A stretch of DNA of 64,000 bases from Leptasterias polaris (lineage: Eukaryota > Echinodermata > Asteroidea > Forcipulatida > Asteriidae), in assembly GCA_037783415.1 (NCBI GenBank), contig JAZGTN010000073.1:4464001-4528000 (forward strand), written 5' to 3'. Of this stretch, positions 13,001 through 24,921 are shown one piece after another. The notes below the pieces were generated by a model. It was not told the origin of the DNA. It ran no database searches and worked only from the letters and a program-made list of their open reading frames with translations. Each line of letters opens with the position of its first letter. The stretch's first letter is position 1. Made by a program: the position numbers and the translations under genes.

Positions 13001-16000
13001 CCAAACCGTGGACCTATTGTCCTCTTTTGTTATAGGTCCCCGGTTTGAATGTGTATACCTACTCACACATACATACAATAAGTGAGTTTTGTTGCCCATT
13101 TAGCCTTTGAGAAAGACACTGCGAAGGTCCAAATGTGAGGCCATTACAACAAAAATTGCAGAATAAATTGATCCAAAGACAAAAGAGAAGGCCGTAACAC
13201 AAGACCTCTCATAAAAATAATTTGGACTTCTTACAAGGACCTTTTCACATGAATCAAATGTGACGAAGTGGCAGTTCACAGATGAGCTTTGTTGGGTATT
13301 TGTTTTATTGATGATCTGGCTAATTCTTCCAATCTTATGCAGAGCAAGTGTATGCAGAGCGACATTTGTTATTGACAAACTTATCCACTGTGAAAGGGGT
13401 TAGAATTCCCAATAAATTTCCTACATTTTTAAATTTATCTTCCAGTAATTGGCTCTCAAGGTACATGGCTATAGAGAAGCAAAACTGCTATCAAATGAAG
13501 CTTACACATTTTCTGTTTATAGGTGCAGGGTTATTTCCTGGAGGACTCAGTGATAAGGGTCCAGATTGTGAACTTATGCAAAGCCACCCAAGAGGTAGAT
13601 CAGTAAAACAGCAAACAACCGTTCATGAGCAAATACAAACATTGCTCTGCTCATTAAAGTACTCACTCTACCCAGCAAAGTTTCCCATCGTATTTCCCAG
13701 CAAAATTTGGTTGGTTTGTGTACTCTGTTCACACTTCCCAAAAAACTACCGAAAAAATAAGTTACTCCTGTAAAAGAAATAACCCTGCTTGGGAGTAGTA
13801 AGCCAGTTAACCCTAAGGTTAACAGTTTTTCGCGGAAAATAGCAACTAATGTGAAACGAAGGCGGGACTAACTTACCCCGATTTTGCATCGCGATGTTGA
13901 CACGCCAACATAATTTAAAAGTTCAGTGAGCTCACAATTACTGCGCCAAATAGTTTGCACCAAAGAATATAATTTATCATATGTCACAAACTGAACTTAG
14001 AATGTTCATTTTATTCATATAGAATTTCTTAAGTTATTATGAACTCCTTAAGTTACTATGATGAACGAAACAACTATGTATCTTAGAAATACCTGGATTC
14101 ATCATGTCCTGCGGTCACCCCCCCCCCAAAAAAAAACAAAAAAAATGCCCTGTGAAAGTGTTCCTCAATTATAGAGGCAGTACACCTCATTGTATGAGCT
14201 ATGCATGGAGTTCTATTAGTATTAACAACCATTGTAGTGCCATGATGAGTAGGCATTTTCTGTACAGCATTTGAATGGTTCCTAATTTGACCATTGAAGC
14301 ATAGATGATTGAAGCTACATGTACATGTGCACAGGTGTACTGATATAAGACCACTAGGGGCTATGTGTGCTCTGTAGCCAGTACACATCACCATTGTACT
14401 GTGTGATGTTTGCACAATGGATTTTCTTGCTTTAGATCAGAACTGATGACACATTTCTTCCACACTGCACTGACTGAATGTGAATGAGTCCAACACAACA
14501 CCACTGGAAATTTACAGAACATGTTTGCTCAGTTTGCTTACAAATTGTCAATTTTTTTATGTGGAATTCTAATTTGTAAATATTTTTTATAAACCAGTGT
14601 ATTGAATCATAGAGAAAGGAAAAAGTTGAATGAGGGTGAAGTCAAATTGCCCAGCCATGATGAAACAGCCAATTAGCCAGAGTTAGACAAAGTAATAATC
14701 ACAACTCATTTCAACACAGACATACACCTTGCTCCAGCAGTTAACTACAATTTTTTAAAGCCAGACAGTATAAACATTAGGCCGAGTAAAAAAACAAGTA
14801 TGTTAAACATCCGTGTTCTTGAAAAAGAGAAAGCTGGAGGGCCCTTTTAATATTATTTTTTCAAGATGGCCGCCATTAGTTTTTTAACTGAACCCGCAAC
14901 AGCTGCACTGTTCAACGAAAGAAACGTTAGACAAGACATTGGACATGTTTACAGTGATTTTATTTGTTAGTTCGTTAGGTAATAAAAACCCCAAATGTAG
15001 CAATGAATGCAAGTGTAACTGAACGATCAGTTTTTAACCATGTAACCAGCACAGGCTAAGTTCTTACTTGCAAGTTGTTATACTTTATGACAGATCAGTG
15101 AACATTTTATGGTTTATAAATAGGTAAACATCAAAAGAAAATCCATGCGGCCCCAAAAAAGGAAGCGGGCGGGGACCCTAAACATGTATTTTGTTTAGTT
15201 TGCCTTCAGTTAAAACAAAATGTTGGCACCATGATAGTGTCATAGGTCATAGCTTATGTCAGAAAGGTCAAAACCACAAACACTGAAATCTGGACAACAT
15301 TTTGATCAGATTTTTTTATTTTTTTCGTCTGTTTGATTCAGTCGATGTGACTTACCTGTTTGGACCAAACTGTAACCCAGTTTTTGGCTTGGTTTGGTTT
15401 CAAGTTGGTGGATTTTTATGCCATTTTAACATGTGGTAAGAGACTTGTAATTTTCCCCCATTTTCATAAAGACTCTATCTATATTGGAAAATGAGTGGAT
15501 CACAAAACTGAATTTGATCTTGGAGCCCCTGTTCAAATAGTCAGACTTAGAAGTTGGGTTTAACTCGTACCTTCAAAGGCGAAGTACACTTGCTGACCGA
15601 GCGAGTTCTTAAGGGCATATCGGTTCTTCGTCTCGATGTTCGTCATTGCTTCAAACAGCTCAATCTGCTGGTGCATGAGTACCTGATCAATCTGAGTCAG
15701 GTACTCCAAGCCTCTTGGCACACCTTGGATTCCTTGTGGTATGGGCATCCATTGCTGGCCGCCCGGACCGGTCGAATTCGGTTGCTTGATTTGAACCTAG
15801 CGAGAGAAACAACAGTTCAAACACAAGATAAAAATAAAAAAGAAAAGAAAACTTTGTTCGCATTATTTCTCACATGATTGTTACAGTTGAGATGCAGAAC
15901 TAGAGGCAGAGTTTCAAAATTGGGTTTTATAATTTGCCGTTCAATCTGTAGCATCAAATTAAAGGTAGGGTCATAGATTGGAAACTACTCAAAAAATTCA

Positions 16001-16782
16001 TTAAAAAAATTACCATAAAAAACTTTTAAGAAGCACTGCTACTGTTGATAGTAAAAACTATTTTGAAAAAGGATTCCCTTAAAAGTAATATGATTTGGAT
16101 ATTTTTCCACCCCAAAACATTTGAATCTGAGAAACAATTTATGCATGATCCGTTTGTCAGGTTTCTGAGGGTTGGTATCGATTGCGAATGCTGCAGCCAG
16201 CGACTGGTACCCGTTGTCAACTCGCTAAATATAAATGTGGATGGATTTGATGCTCTTGTGAGCTGAATATACCACAAAACTAGACCCAGTAACTGGGGCG
16301 CTGTTAGACCCAGTAACTGGGGCGCTGTACTCCTTTTTTCGAAATTTTGACATCATCGGTCGTACTAGTACACAAAACAGTTTTTTGGTGTTTCCTCACA
16401 AAGTAGAGGAGATTCGTGGTAAAAAAAACCTAATTTTGTTTACAGTTAAAACTTAAAGTATTAAAAGTGATTTGGATACAGTATGACTATTTTACATACA
16501 CTAGTACTTCATACGTTCAGACATTGTTTTAAAGTGCATTTAAAATCTGTTGTCGGCAGTTATCGGCTTTGTTAGTGTTTTAAAAAGAGGTACAGCGCCC
16601 CAGTCATGCCAGTAATACTGCGTCTAGGCATAGGCATGGTATGGTTGGTGTAGGGCCCGGGGTGACGTATGACCAGGGATATTGTGTACACTCACTGTCA
16701 CGAAAAAGGTTTATAAATTATAACTTGTATCATGACCAATTCAAAGCAAAGGTCGTTTACTTACCTGTCCTGCATCAGCCAT
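7067..16782 (-). CDS. PLSCR: Phospholipid scramblase 1 (257 aa, complete)
   Basis: Eight minus-strand exons: 16765-16782, 15571-15796, 12676-12752, 11429-11559, 10321-10441, 9480-9582, 8313-8371, 7067-7105. All introns are GT-AG and the 774-nt frame closes at TAA. The protein starts MADAGQ, has a short Gly/Pro-rich N-terminus, then the scramblase core ([50 protein letters not shown]). A cysteine cluster CCAGCCWC (about residues 118-125) could be palmitoylated, as in vertebrate PLSCRs. A 12-residue loop (218-229) resembles the EF-hand-like Ca site, and a C-terminal hydrophobic segment ends in [12 protein letters not shown]. Family role: Ca-dependent bidirectional phospholipid movement at the plasma membrane, and nuclear/antiviral roles for PLSCR1 in mammals. 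The first loop residue is Gln, not Asp. Introns contain SINEs, MITEs and a LINE fragment but no exon is disrupted. A second scramblase lies at 34.2 kb. Confidence 0.93.
7166..7703. mobile_element. MITE family D, outer element interrupted by family C
   Basis: Ends TTAAAGGCACTGAACATGTT and its inverted match ending ACGTGTTCAGTGCCTTTAA; the family C element at 7490-7662 splits it. Related but diverged sequences occur at 17763-18115, 26455-26800 and about 43725-44060, sharing phrases such as AACAAACCTGTGAAA. Confidence 0.75.
7490..7662. mobile_element. MITE family C, copy 1 (nested)
   Basis: 173 bp with ends TAGACCTTATGCAT / ATGCATAAGGTCTA and internal TGACGTCA-like boxes. Sits inside the larger element at 7166-7703. 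Its reverse-oriented twin is at 28745-28917. Confidence 0.9.
8404..8520 (+). mobile_element. tRNA-Leu/Ser-like SINE head
   Basis: GGAGTGGCATTGCCGAGCGG (A-box region of a class II tRNA) and GGGTCCGAGTCCCGG (B box), with a long variable-arm-like middle. In a scramblase 1 intron. Confidence 0.65.
9828..10270. mobile_element. SINE family 2: two copies flanking an (AAT)n tail
   Basis: Plus-sense head at 9828-9940 (GCGAGCGGCTTAGTGCATCG, GGGTTCGAATCCCGG) runs into (AAT)n at 9939-9965. A minus-sense head at 10140-10268 (GGGACTCGAACCCACATCCC, AACCACTCGTTCATGAC) follows, with LINE-tail-like sequence between. Confidence 0.65.
10474..10590 (-). mobile_element. tRNA-derived SINE, family 1
   Basis: GAGAACTTGAACCTATGACC and CTGCCAACTGAGCTATCTAG identify the head; the body is short. 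In intron 4 of scramblase 1, same transcriptional sense. Confidence 0.7.
10838..11290 (-). mobile_element. tRNA-derived SINE, family 1, split by MITE B
   Basis: Head at 10855-10930 and body resuming at 11199 (GCAGTCTCCCTTTTTTG), with the 268-bp MITE between. Confidence 0.75.
10931..11198. mobile_element. Fold-back MITE family B, copy 1 (inserted in a SINE)
   Basis: A 268-bp element with roughly 100-bp inverted arms, from TACAGCAATCCTTCACC to GGTGAAGGATTGCTGTA. Arms include the pair around CTGCGCTGCCTAGCGAC and GTCGCTAGGCAGCGCAG. It interrupts a tRNA-SINE between CTAGCCA and GCAGTCTCCC, with TA flanks on both sides, as expected for a Tc1/mariner-type target. Confidence 0.9.
12268..12492 (+). 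mobile_element. LINE reverse-transcriptase C-terminal fragment
   Basis: Open frame with [36 protein letters not shown] and AEDRDKLR, the typical post-RT tail of invertebrate non-LTR retrotransposons (R-x-R-W-x-G-H ... G-R-P/Q-x-x-x-W). About 75 codons survive, ending in TAG. Located in an intron of scramblase 1 on the opposite strand. Confidence 0.8.
12968..13018. repeat. 18-bp tandem repeats (about 3 copies)
   Basis: CAAACCGTGGACCTTTCC repeated in tandem, the last copy ending CTATTGTCC. In a scramblase 1 intron. Confidence 0.85.
13100..13143 (+). repeat. Retroelement-associated stem motif, copy 1
   Basis: TTAGCCTTTGAGAAAGACAC followed by GCGAAGGTCCAAATGTGAGG: a weakened form of the motif at 48001-48042. 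Confidence 0.5.
16276..16328. repeat. 24-bp tandem duplication
   Basis: TAGACCCAGTAACTGGGGCG CTGT occurs twice in direct succession; each unit holds CCCAGTAACTGGG, a palindrome. Scramblase 1 intron 1. Confidence 0.85.
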
Positions 16783-17184
16783 GGTGATCTTTATGTAATA
16801 ATGTGTAGTAATTCAGTCACGTTTTGCTTCCACTTTGCACTACGACGACAGTAGACTTACTACAGGCTAGACACAAACTCAATCCTCTGCTGGTATTAAT
16901 TTCACCATGGAGGATCAGGAAGGAAGATGAGACCCGGTCCGGTATAGTATAGTTATGTGTACGGGCCGTCGACGCAACACTTACTAACCATCAATGAATT
17001 TACTAGTCTTGGTTCCAAGCCGCTCCAGGTGTAGTCGGAACACATACAGTCACGAAAAACCAAACCGCTATCACCCCATTACAGGAATGATAGCGCCCTC
17101 TAGCGGTGAAAAGGTTTTTCCGTGACGATTCTTGATTACACAACAGGAGCGTCTTGGAACTAAGACTACGAATTAACTACCGCG

Positions 17185-17435
17185 TCGTAGGCAGTCACGT
17201 GAATGTCAGTCACTTCGTACCACCTCCCTTCGGGTAGCCCCGCCTCCTTACGAGTTGACCAATCACAGCCGCGAAACCCGATCACCATTAGTGCAAAGAT
17301 CACCAAACGGCTCAAATGGTGATCAGATTTCGCGGTTGTGATTGGTCAATGATAAATGGGCGTGGCTACCCGACGGAAGGTACGAACTGACTCGGCTGCA
17401 GAGCCGAGTCAGTTCGTACCTTCCGTCCGTAGCTG
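17185..17435. repeat. Large imperfect inverted repeat upstream of scramblase 1
   Basis: Arms TTGACCAATCACAGCCGCGA and TCGCGGTTGTGATTGGTCAA, with GGGTAGCCCCGCC against GGCGTGGCTACCC, pair around 17290-17310. A second, perfect palindrome with 26-bp arms (17372-17397 and 17402-17427, 4-nt loop) sits at the right end. The arms contain CCAAT/ATTGG boxes 0.4-0.6 kb before the first exon. Confidence 0.85.
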
Positions 17436-17439
17436 CGGC

Positions 17440-20080
17440 CCTATACTGTTTTACCGGAACAACAAAACATAGGTGGGGGGGGGGGGGGGGGGGGGGTATA
17501 AGGGGGGAAAACATGTGATTAAACCATAGAGAACTAACACGTATGTTCGTTTTTGTATTATTTTACTATTTATATTTTTAAAAAACAGGGATTTTAAAAA
17601 TTTATAGAGTAGACCAAACATATTAATAATTTTCATTTTCATTTCTTTGTTCGTTAAATTATTCATGAAATCAAGCTTTTTTCTTCTCCTTATAAATGTT
17701 TGCGTTTGCCAAAACAAATTATTTAGATTTTTTAGTTTTCATTTCTTTTGTACATGTCATTAAAGGGTGTTTGTAACATTGGTTAGAGTAAAAAAAAAAA
17801 TGTTCACAGATTCACACATAACTTACATGGTATAAAGATGGTCATGATGGGAAACTCCCATTTGAAATATTTTTGCTTTAAATGCTATAGTTTTTGAGAA
17901 ATGAGTAAAACAATTAGTTTTGATCTCACGAGTCGAAAACTCGATGTTTGAAAACAGTGAAAACACTTAAGGTTTTTCCCCACTTTTTTCTGGTGATGGC
18001 AATGTCCGATTGAGCTTAAACTTTCACAGGTTTGTTGTTTCATGTATATGTTGGGATACACCAAGTGAGGATACTGGTCTTTGACAATTACCAAAAGTAT
18101 ATTTTTATATGGGGGTTGGGGCGACTCAAACTGTACATGCCACCATGGAGGAAGGAAACACACTTTCCTCCATGATGCAACCATGGTGGTAATTCTACCT
18201 TCATGATGCACCAAATCGTTATGCAGGTGTCATAGGGAAATCCCACGGAGATTCTGTCCCCCATGGGAAATTAACATGGGCTGGAGGGGGTAAATTCAAA
18301 AGAGGGCGCTATCAGAAGAAGTTTGTACACATCACACACCGGTCGATTCTAGTCACAACGGGTCATGAGACTTTGGAGGCAAAAACTAACAAATGATTTG
18401 TGTATTTATTATGAAAGCTAAAACTCATATTATGCAAATTGTAAAGATTATTTTTGTTGGTCAGATTTTTTCATAGATCTAATTTAAAAACAATGATTTG
18501 ATTTCAGAAAAAAATATGTTCTTCACTTGACTTGTTTTCTCGCTCCGATACGCGCGAGACTTGCACAGTCTATACACCTGCAGTAAATTAACACATGTCA
18601 AAAATCTAGGCTTACTATTTTTGTACAGTTTTCGTCCTTTTTGTTAATATTATTATCATTGAATAACAGCTAATTTCGTTTATATACAAACATGGTAACT
18701 CATAATTGCCACTCGGTAGGTAAATAGGCAATTTGTTATGCCGATTTACGAGGTAACAATCACAAAATGAACACAGCAGTTTGATGAAATACAATACACT
18801 TTTTGTCGCTGAGTTTGTGGCACAAATTAAAGTCACCTCGTCGGCAAAATCAAATACCTAATGTTTTCAATATTATAATTAGCTTTAACAAGTCAACCGT
18901 GAAGGGAAAAGTTAAAAATGAGTGACTTATAAAATAACGGTTTATAGGTTAAACATGAATATTTCGTGTCTTCTGACGGGCACAAATCAGTATACATTCA
19001 GACCATTTTCAAGAATTGTACATACAAGTAATTGTTGTGTTAAATGTGTATGTTTTTCACTCTCAAATTATAATAACAGTAACACTCTACTCCGATCCCC
19101 CCTCAACCTGACACAGACGGGCCTATTGTTAACAAGAATAACAGCAGTAGAATACAATGTAAATCGAACAAAGGGTTTAATTGCGCGTAAACTAATATAA
19201 AGCGACTGGTTGTGGAGTAAAATTGATTGATCGAGTTTTCTTTGTTGGATAGAACAGCCTTGTTTCGTGTATTAGGGTTAATTTAGGTTGGGTCGCCATT
19301 TTGACATAGGGAAAAAAGTCAAGCGTGGAAACGAGTTTCACATGGAAACATTGTTTAAACTGAGAACGTTAAATGTTAAAACTTTTGTTATAACCAATTG
19401 CTACAATAAAAAAATATAAAAAGTAGAACGAAAGAAAGAAGGAACAGGACGTTTTCGAAAAGAGATAATTTATAAGAATGGATAAAGTTTTCCTGGCATG
19501 GATAAAGTTTTCCTGGCTTGAATATTATAATACTAACCTCGGGTTTGATTGCTTGGCTCTGTATAAGAACCTGCCAAGGTTAGACCTTAAGTCCTCATCT
19601 TGACTTCACAAATAAAAATAGACAATGATGTGCCCCCAAATCAGAGCTTTTTTGTTCAAATTGCTTCACCACCCTCTAATTACGACCACTGATTGAATTT
19701 GGATTTTACTGACTTTATAAATCAGTTCTTGCTGAACAGTGTACCCAGAATCAACCAATCAGTATCTGACAACCTTTAGAGCGAACCGAAGCCAAGGCTC
19801 GTTGTAACCGGTGATAATTTCATCAGCTACGGACCCGTTTTCATCTATTTTGAAAGACAACCTTGAGGGTCGAATCAATAATTGAAGAACACTGAATGAT
19901 TGAAAAAAATTGACTCCTATTGAAAATAAAATTGTGGAATAATCATCTGAGTTTGAAGCTGATAACAAAATAAATAAATAACCAAAATATTCACGTTAAC
20001 AAAGTACCGCGTCTATGTTAACATGATGCAGCCACATTCCATTCCAAAGTTTGTCCAAAACGAGGCTGGAAAACAACACT
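17440..20080. other. Intergenic, upstream of scramblase 1
   Basis: Contains a long poly-G run (17475-17497), a family D-like repeat (17763-18115), the truncated MITE E and a 20-bp direct repeat (ATGGATAAAGTTTTCCTGGC at 19478-19517). No exons recognised. Confidence 0.6.
18227..18333. mobile_element. MITE family E, truncated copy
   Basis: Shares GATTCTGTCCCCCATGGGAA and AAAAGAGGGCGCTATCA with the other copies but lacks the right end. Confidence 0.75.
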
Positions 20081-20084
20081 CTTG

Positions 20085-20275
20085 AAAACTCCGGGTTCAG
20101 AGTTGACCCGGATCCCATGTTCCAAGGGGGTACCTGACCCATTTCTGGGTCAGGTTAACTGTTTACAAAATTGAATTTTCACTCTGCGTCGAACCTATTT
20201 GTGAGTCATTTTGAAACAGATTCCGGATCACACTGACCCAGCAATGTGTCAGGCCCCCTTAGAGGCTAAACTTTT
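20085..20275. repeat. TGACCCA-rich inverted repeat, related to 24350-24560
   Basis: Facing arms with GGTACCTGACCCATTTCTGG and ACTGACCCAGCAATGTGTCA; similar phrases (AAGCCTGACCCACAAATGGG) at 24350-24560. Probably two diverged copies of one non-autonomous element flanking GPCR A. Confidence 0.5.
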
Positions 20276-20279
20276 AGGG

Positions 20280-20537
20280 TGTTGTACCTTTTCTAGTATG
20301 ACGGAAGTCCGTTTCTACGATTGTTTATCTTTTATTTTAGAAACATCAATCAAAAAGCAACAGAAAATACATCCGAACCGTTCATAGAACACAGTATAAT
20401 CAGTGTGGTACCTTTTCTACATGATGGGAGTCCGTTTCTACGATTAATTATTTTTTTAAAAGAAACATCAATCAAAATGGTGTCAGTGCAAACAGAAAAT
20501 ACATCTGAAACGTTCCGAAATTACGGTATAATCAACA
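20280..20537. repeat. Tandem duplication, period about 124 bp
   Basis: Both copies contain GTACCTTTTCTA, GAGTCCGTTTCTACGATT (GAAGT in the first), AGAAACATCAATCAAAA and CAGAAAATACATC. Located just past the 3' end of GPCR A. Confidence 0.85.
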
Positions 20538-20584
20538 GTTGAATTGATTTCACTCGGGGGTTTACACGACTTGGTCAAAATAAT

Positions 20585-23500
20585 CTAGGAGTTTTTAGCT
20601 GTATCATCAATCCTTATCGTGGCTGTATTGTTAGTTGAACTTCCGTGGTCCGGACCGGTGTTACCCACCCTCGCTGTCCTCACCTGGAACGCTTTCCGGA
20701 TACCTTCTCGGAACGGCTTGTTCGTCATCGTGTACAGGATCGGATTTACGCAGGAGTTGCACACGGCCAAGATGATGCCAATGTGGTAGGCGGGTGACGC
20801 GAAGTTGATGCTCACGCCGACGTTGTACAGCAGGAACATGGACTGGTTCGGGGCCCAGCACAGGGCGAAGGTGACCACGAAGGTCAGGAGGGTCCGAACT
20901 AGCGTCCTGCTAGCACGGAGCTGCCACATCTTGCGTCGGTCAACTTCGGTAAGGGGTGAGGAAGCTGTAGATGAAAAGCCGGACGGTAAACGAACCAAGT
21001 TTTCCGATTCTTAATTATTTTATTGTTGGTTGCCGCAATCTGGTGACGTGTTCGTCAATGTGGTAAATGTGGTACCAGACATTATTGTTATCTTTATTAT
21101 ATATTGTTAGCGCCTTTTTGTTTTTCTCAAATAAGAACTAAACGACTAAACGAACAACTCAGAAATAAACTAACAATTATGAAAATAAGCGAATAATTTT
21201 GTATGTTATAAATAAAACCAACGGCGAAGCCTCCCATTGGAAAGTTCTGATTGGCTGGTGGGCTGGCGCGCTCCGATCCACTATAACGGCACGTGTGCTA
21301 GCTTATGTGTGTTCATTGGTCCAAATCTGTTTGCTTGCCGTACATTACAGAGGAATTCAAGGTCTGGTCTCTTCTTGATTGAACGTGACCTCAGGTTACT
21401 AAAACTAAAAGTCTTCTTATTGCTCACTCCTTCATGGTCCAAATACCTTCGGTCTGAGTATCTTGGACCCCTATACCAATCGCTCCCAATTCACATCCCG
21501 ACTTTGCCGAAAAGATGTTTAGTTTTCAAGACTTTTGCAGTAAATTACTAGAATCGTGGTTCACATTTCCCAAAGATACCCAAATACTTATTTACGTACA
21601 ATTTACGTCATTTTCGCAAAAATATTCATTAAATAACATATTATTTCAAGTTCAGAAGCGATAAGTCCCTTGGGAACAATAAGTGCATCTCGTTAACGGC
21701 TACCAGTAATTTTTATGGTGATTATTATTAATTCATAAGGATGAACCTAATAATATTGTTGAAGGCTTTTACCTGGCATCAATTGCTCACACTGATCAAT
21801 TGCTAAGTCATTAGTTGTTGACAGTATCATGATAATGATGACGGAAAATTACAATTTTGTTATACAAATGAGTGTGTCGTTGGTAGGATTTAAATTATTT
21901 TATCGTCATTGGCATTATCATTTTGACAAGTCAACTATGATTCCAGGTTTAAAAAAAAGCCTTCAAAAACTATTGTGTTCATCCTCACAACATGGAAGCA
22001 ATCGCCATAAAAATTACCGGTAGCCGTTAACGAGAGGCATTTAGTGTTTCCTGGGCACTGAATTGATGATAATCTATATAATAGTGACAATGGGCTTTTG
22101 GGAACAGTATCCTCAGTGCCAGAGAAGTCATAAAAAAAATCAAAGTTTCTTTATATCCGAAGAAAACAACAGCTATACTTTTGTCACCAGTCAGACATAA
22201 AAAGTTCTGATGTTATTGACGGATCTGAAATGTTAAACCTCTGAAATTTGTTTACTACAAATTGACTAATAACTGGATTGTTTCTCCCACATGCAGTTTC
22301 TATTAAACCGTATGTGGCGCGTCTTAAACTGAAAATTATATTTAAACATTAATTTTCCGACAACTGAAAAAATCAAACTTATCCAAAATAAATTCAACGT
22401 ATACCTGGAAAGGTTTATCAAACGATTTTAACTTTCGATATTTCGAGTTTCTTATTTTTCCATCACTTCCAAAATCTGACTGAGAAGTAGTGTGTGTGTG
22501 CGTCTTAAATGGATTTGAGCTTACATTTATAATTATAGCCCCAAATCTTTTTTCGTAAAATGCTCCAATAAAAAGGTACATAAAAAGCACAAAGATGATT
22601 TACAGAACATAAAAAGGTACCAAGATGTATTTAAATATTATTATTATAGATAGTTCCCAGTAGACGCCATCTTTACGGGCAAATCGCATTTTGGCTTGCA
22701 GGCGCGTCAAGCGCTCAAATTATTAACGCAGCCGCGTCATTCACTAACCAATCATGCAATGAGTTTGGTGAAATGTGCGCGTGCTGCACGCCGTTCTCAC
22801 GCGTAACGCATGACTGTGTGTTCCAAATTGCCCGTAAAGATGGCCGACTTACGTCATACTGCAACCTATCTATAGCCGTATATCAGAATTTTTTTTTTTT
22901 TTTTTTATGAGATGTCGCCCAACTCACAAGGCCACGGACGGCCACTCAAGGTGAGGGCTACACATAACTGATTTGGGCCATCGACCCAAATCAATTGACA
23001 CCAGGGGCACGTTGCCTCCTACTCCTGGGGCTGAAACAGGGTTACCCCCTTCACAGTCCTTAAGGATGTAGGCATGGGTATCATCCACTAGGATGCCTGT
23101 CTGGTAGAGCAGAATGCACTACCTTCCCAACTTTTTCGAAGCAATTATGGTTAAGTGCCTTGCTCAGGGGCACAAGTGTCATGACCGGGTATCGAACCCA
23201 CACTCTGCTGCTGAAAACACCAGAGCTTAGGTCCGGTGACCTAGACCGCTCGGCCACGACACGCCACAAAATTGGCAGCTGCGGCTACGGACGTCTGATA
23301 TTTCAACGCATTATGACGCAGCGATTCAGCCGAAGACGTATCAGTGAAGCCACCAATTTTGACATGACCATATTAATTTTACTCACCCATCCGACCATTT
23401 AGTATCTGGACTTGTCGCTTGAGGGTCGAGATGACCTTCCATTGGGCCGCTACCATCACAATGAACGGAGCCAAGAAGTTAGCAGTGAAATTGTACAACC

Positions 23501-24107
23501 CGACCACGGCCTGGACGGTCCGGTCCGGCCATCCCACGAAGTGGCACCCGACTATTTCGTCTTCGCGGTAGAGAAACAGTATGAAGACCTTGCAAAGTGC
23601 ACCTATTACCCAGCAGGATACCATCATGAGGTACTTGTTACGCCTGGTGAATACCTTTTTGTACTTGTGTGGGTACACGATGGCGACGAATCGCTCCAAG
23701 TTGATGGTAACGAGGCAAAGCACTGACACGAACGCACAAACCCAGAACAGAAACTGGCCGACGTACAGCTTGCATCGAAGCTGGCCAAAGAACCCCGTGT
23801 TGGGCTCAGAGTGTGCCATGGTCGGAACGATTTTGAAAGGGATGACCAATACGCACACAATGAAATCAACCAATGAAAGGTGGACTAAGATATCGCTGGT
23901 GTTCGACCGCAGGGACGGCACGCGTAAGAGTACAAAGGCCACCAGTAGGTTACCGAGTATCCCAACGACACAGATGACACCGTAAAGAACGAGCACGACA
24001 CCACTGTCGGCAAAGCTGCCCCAATTGGTTGATTTTGAATCGCCATCGGTGACTTCATCGGACGAGGGTGCCACACCGGTTGTGTTGTTTCCATTGGAAA
24101 AATGCAT
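20585..24107 (-). CDS. Class A (rhodopsin-like) GPCR, orphan, paralogue A (366 aa)
   Basis: Two exons, 23387-24107 and 20585-20964, joined in phase 1 (ATG G|GTGAGT ... CTACAG|CTTCC); the 1101-nt frame ends in TAG. The first ATG that opens the frame is at 24107. The extracellular N-terminus has Asn-rich glycosylation sequons. Exon 1 encodes TM1 to TM5: TM1 with GILGN, TM2 with LSLVD, an ECL1/TM3 Cys (LRCKLYVG) with a partner Cys in ECL2 (VGCHFVGWPD), and a D/ERY-type motif LERFVAI. Exon 2 encodes TM6 with CWAPNQ, TM7 with NPILY, then a tail. These are all hallmark class A residues. It resembles the peptide-receptor-like orphans that are expanded in echinoderms and amphioxus; the ligand cannot be told from sequence. 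The intron between TM5 and TM6 is shared exactly with paralogue B at 30.6-31.9 kb, so the two arose by tandem duplication. Confidence 0.88.
22645..22875. mobile_element. MITE family F, copy 1
   Basis: About 230 bp. Left end TATAGATAGTTCCC with CATCTTTACGGGCAAAT; right end GCCCGTAAAGATGG with GCAACCTATCTATA, forming imperfect inverted repeats. Confidence 0.75.
22890..23270 (-). mobile_element. SINE family 2 with composite body
   Basis: Minus-sense tRNA-like head at 23180-23268 (GTATCGAACCCACACTCTGC, ACCGCTCGGCCACGACACG). The body GCATGGGTATCATCCACTAG is shared with 1135-1450. In the GPCR A intron. Confidence 0.65.
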
Positions 24108-24611
24108 TTGGCTCACCTTCGAGTCTGGCGTTATGTGTCTAAATAAGTCTAATTTATTGTAAACACCTTTGCGATTGGTTCAATATTCTTAGCAGCAGTG
24201 TAAACCGGAAACTCGTGGATAAAACAGGAGGGATCCCAAGACAAACAACATCCCTGCGCAGAACAAATAAAATACAAACAATTACAAACCGATAATTAGA
24301 AACAAATAAGAGTCCAAGCTACATTGCGAAGGTAGGAAGACGTCCAGATCAGAACCCATCAGATCGGGGTCCCGTGGGAGTCTGGCTCATATCTGGGTAA
24401 GTCTTAACCCGTAATATGTGTCAAATGACAAGAAATGGGTCAAATTGACGTAGAATCTAAGTAAAATGTCCATTTTCAACCACTTTCCGTGAAGCCTGAC
24501 CCACAAATGGGTTAGGCCCCATGGGATCCGAAATCCGGATCAATTCTGACCCCCAGGAGTGGAGTGTGAACTCCCACTCATTTGATTGGTCGTCAAGATT
24601 TCTGGTCAGCT

Positions 24612-24921
24612 ATAGACCTTTCCATTGTTGATAAACAAAGTGCGCCGGCTGGCATGGACGGCCGAATCTTAGCAAAACATTCAATCGTGTTAAAAATGTT
24701 GTGACCAAATTAAAAAATTTCTGTAAAGATTCATGAACTAAAATACCAATCATGATTGGTTGATTTGTTTCCAACAAATTCAACACAATTTTTTGAATTT
24801 GTTGTGTAACATTGCTCCAAACTATGGCTATCTGTTTTTGATTTGCAGTTATGGCTTTCCATAGTTTTCCAACCTCGGTTGGCAAAAACTCGGGCTGTGA
24901 CGTTGCAATAGAAAGGGCTAT
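24612..24921. mobile_element. MITE family A, copy 2
   Basis: Same orientation and near-identical body to 3933-4236, with a GGTCT to GGGCT change in the right terminal repeat and small indels. Just upstream of GPCR A. Confidence 0.85.

Noticed and set aside
13348..13773. 141-codon plus-strand open frame in a scramblase 1 intron
   Set aside because: No recognisable motif, low complexity, opposite strand to the host gene and no splice or promoter context.
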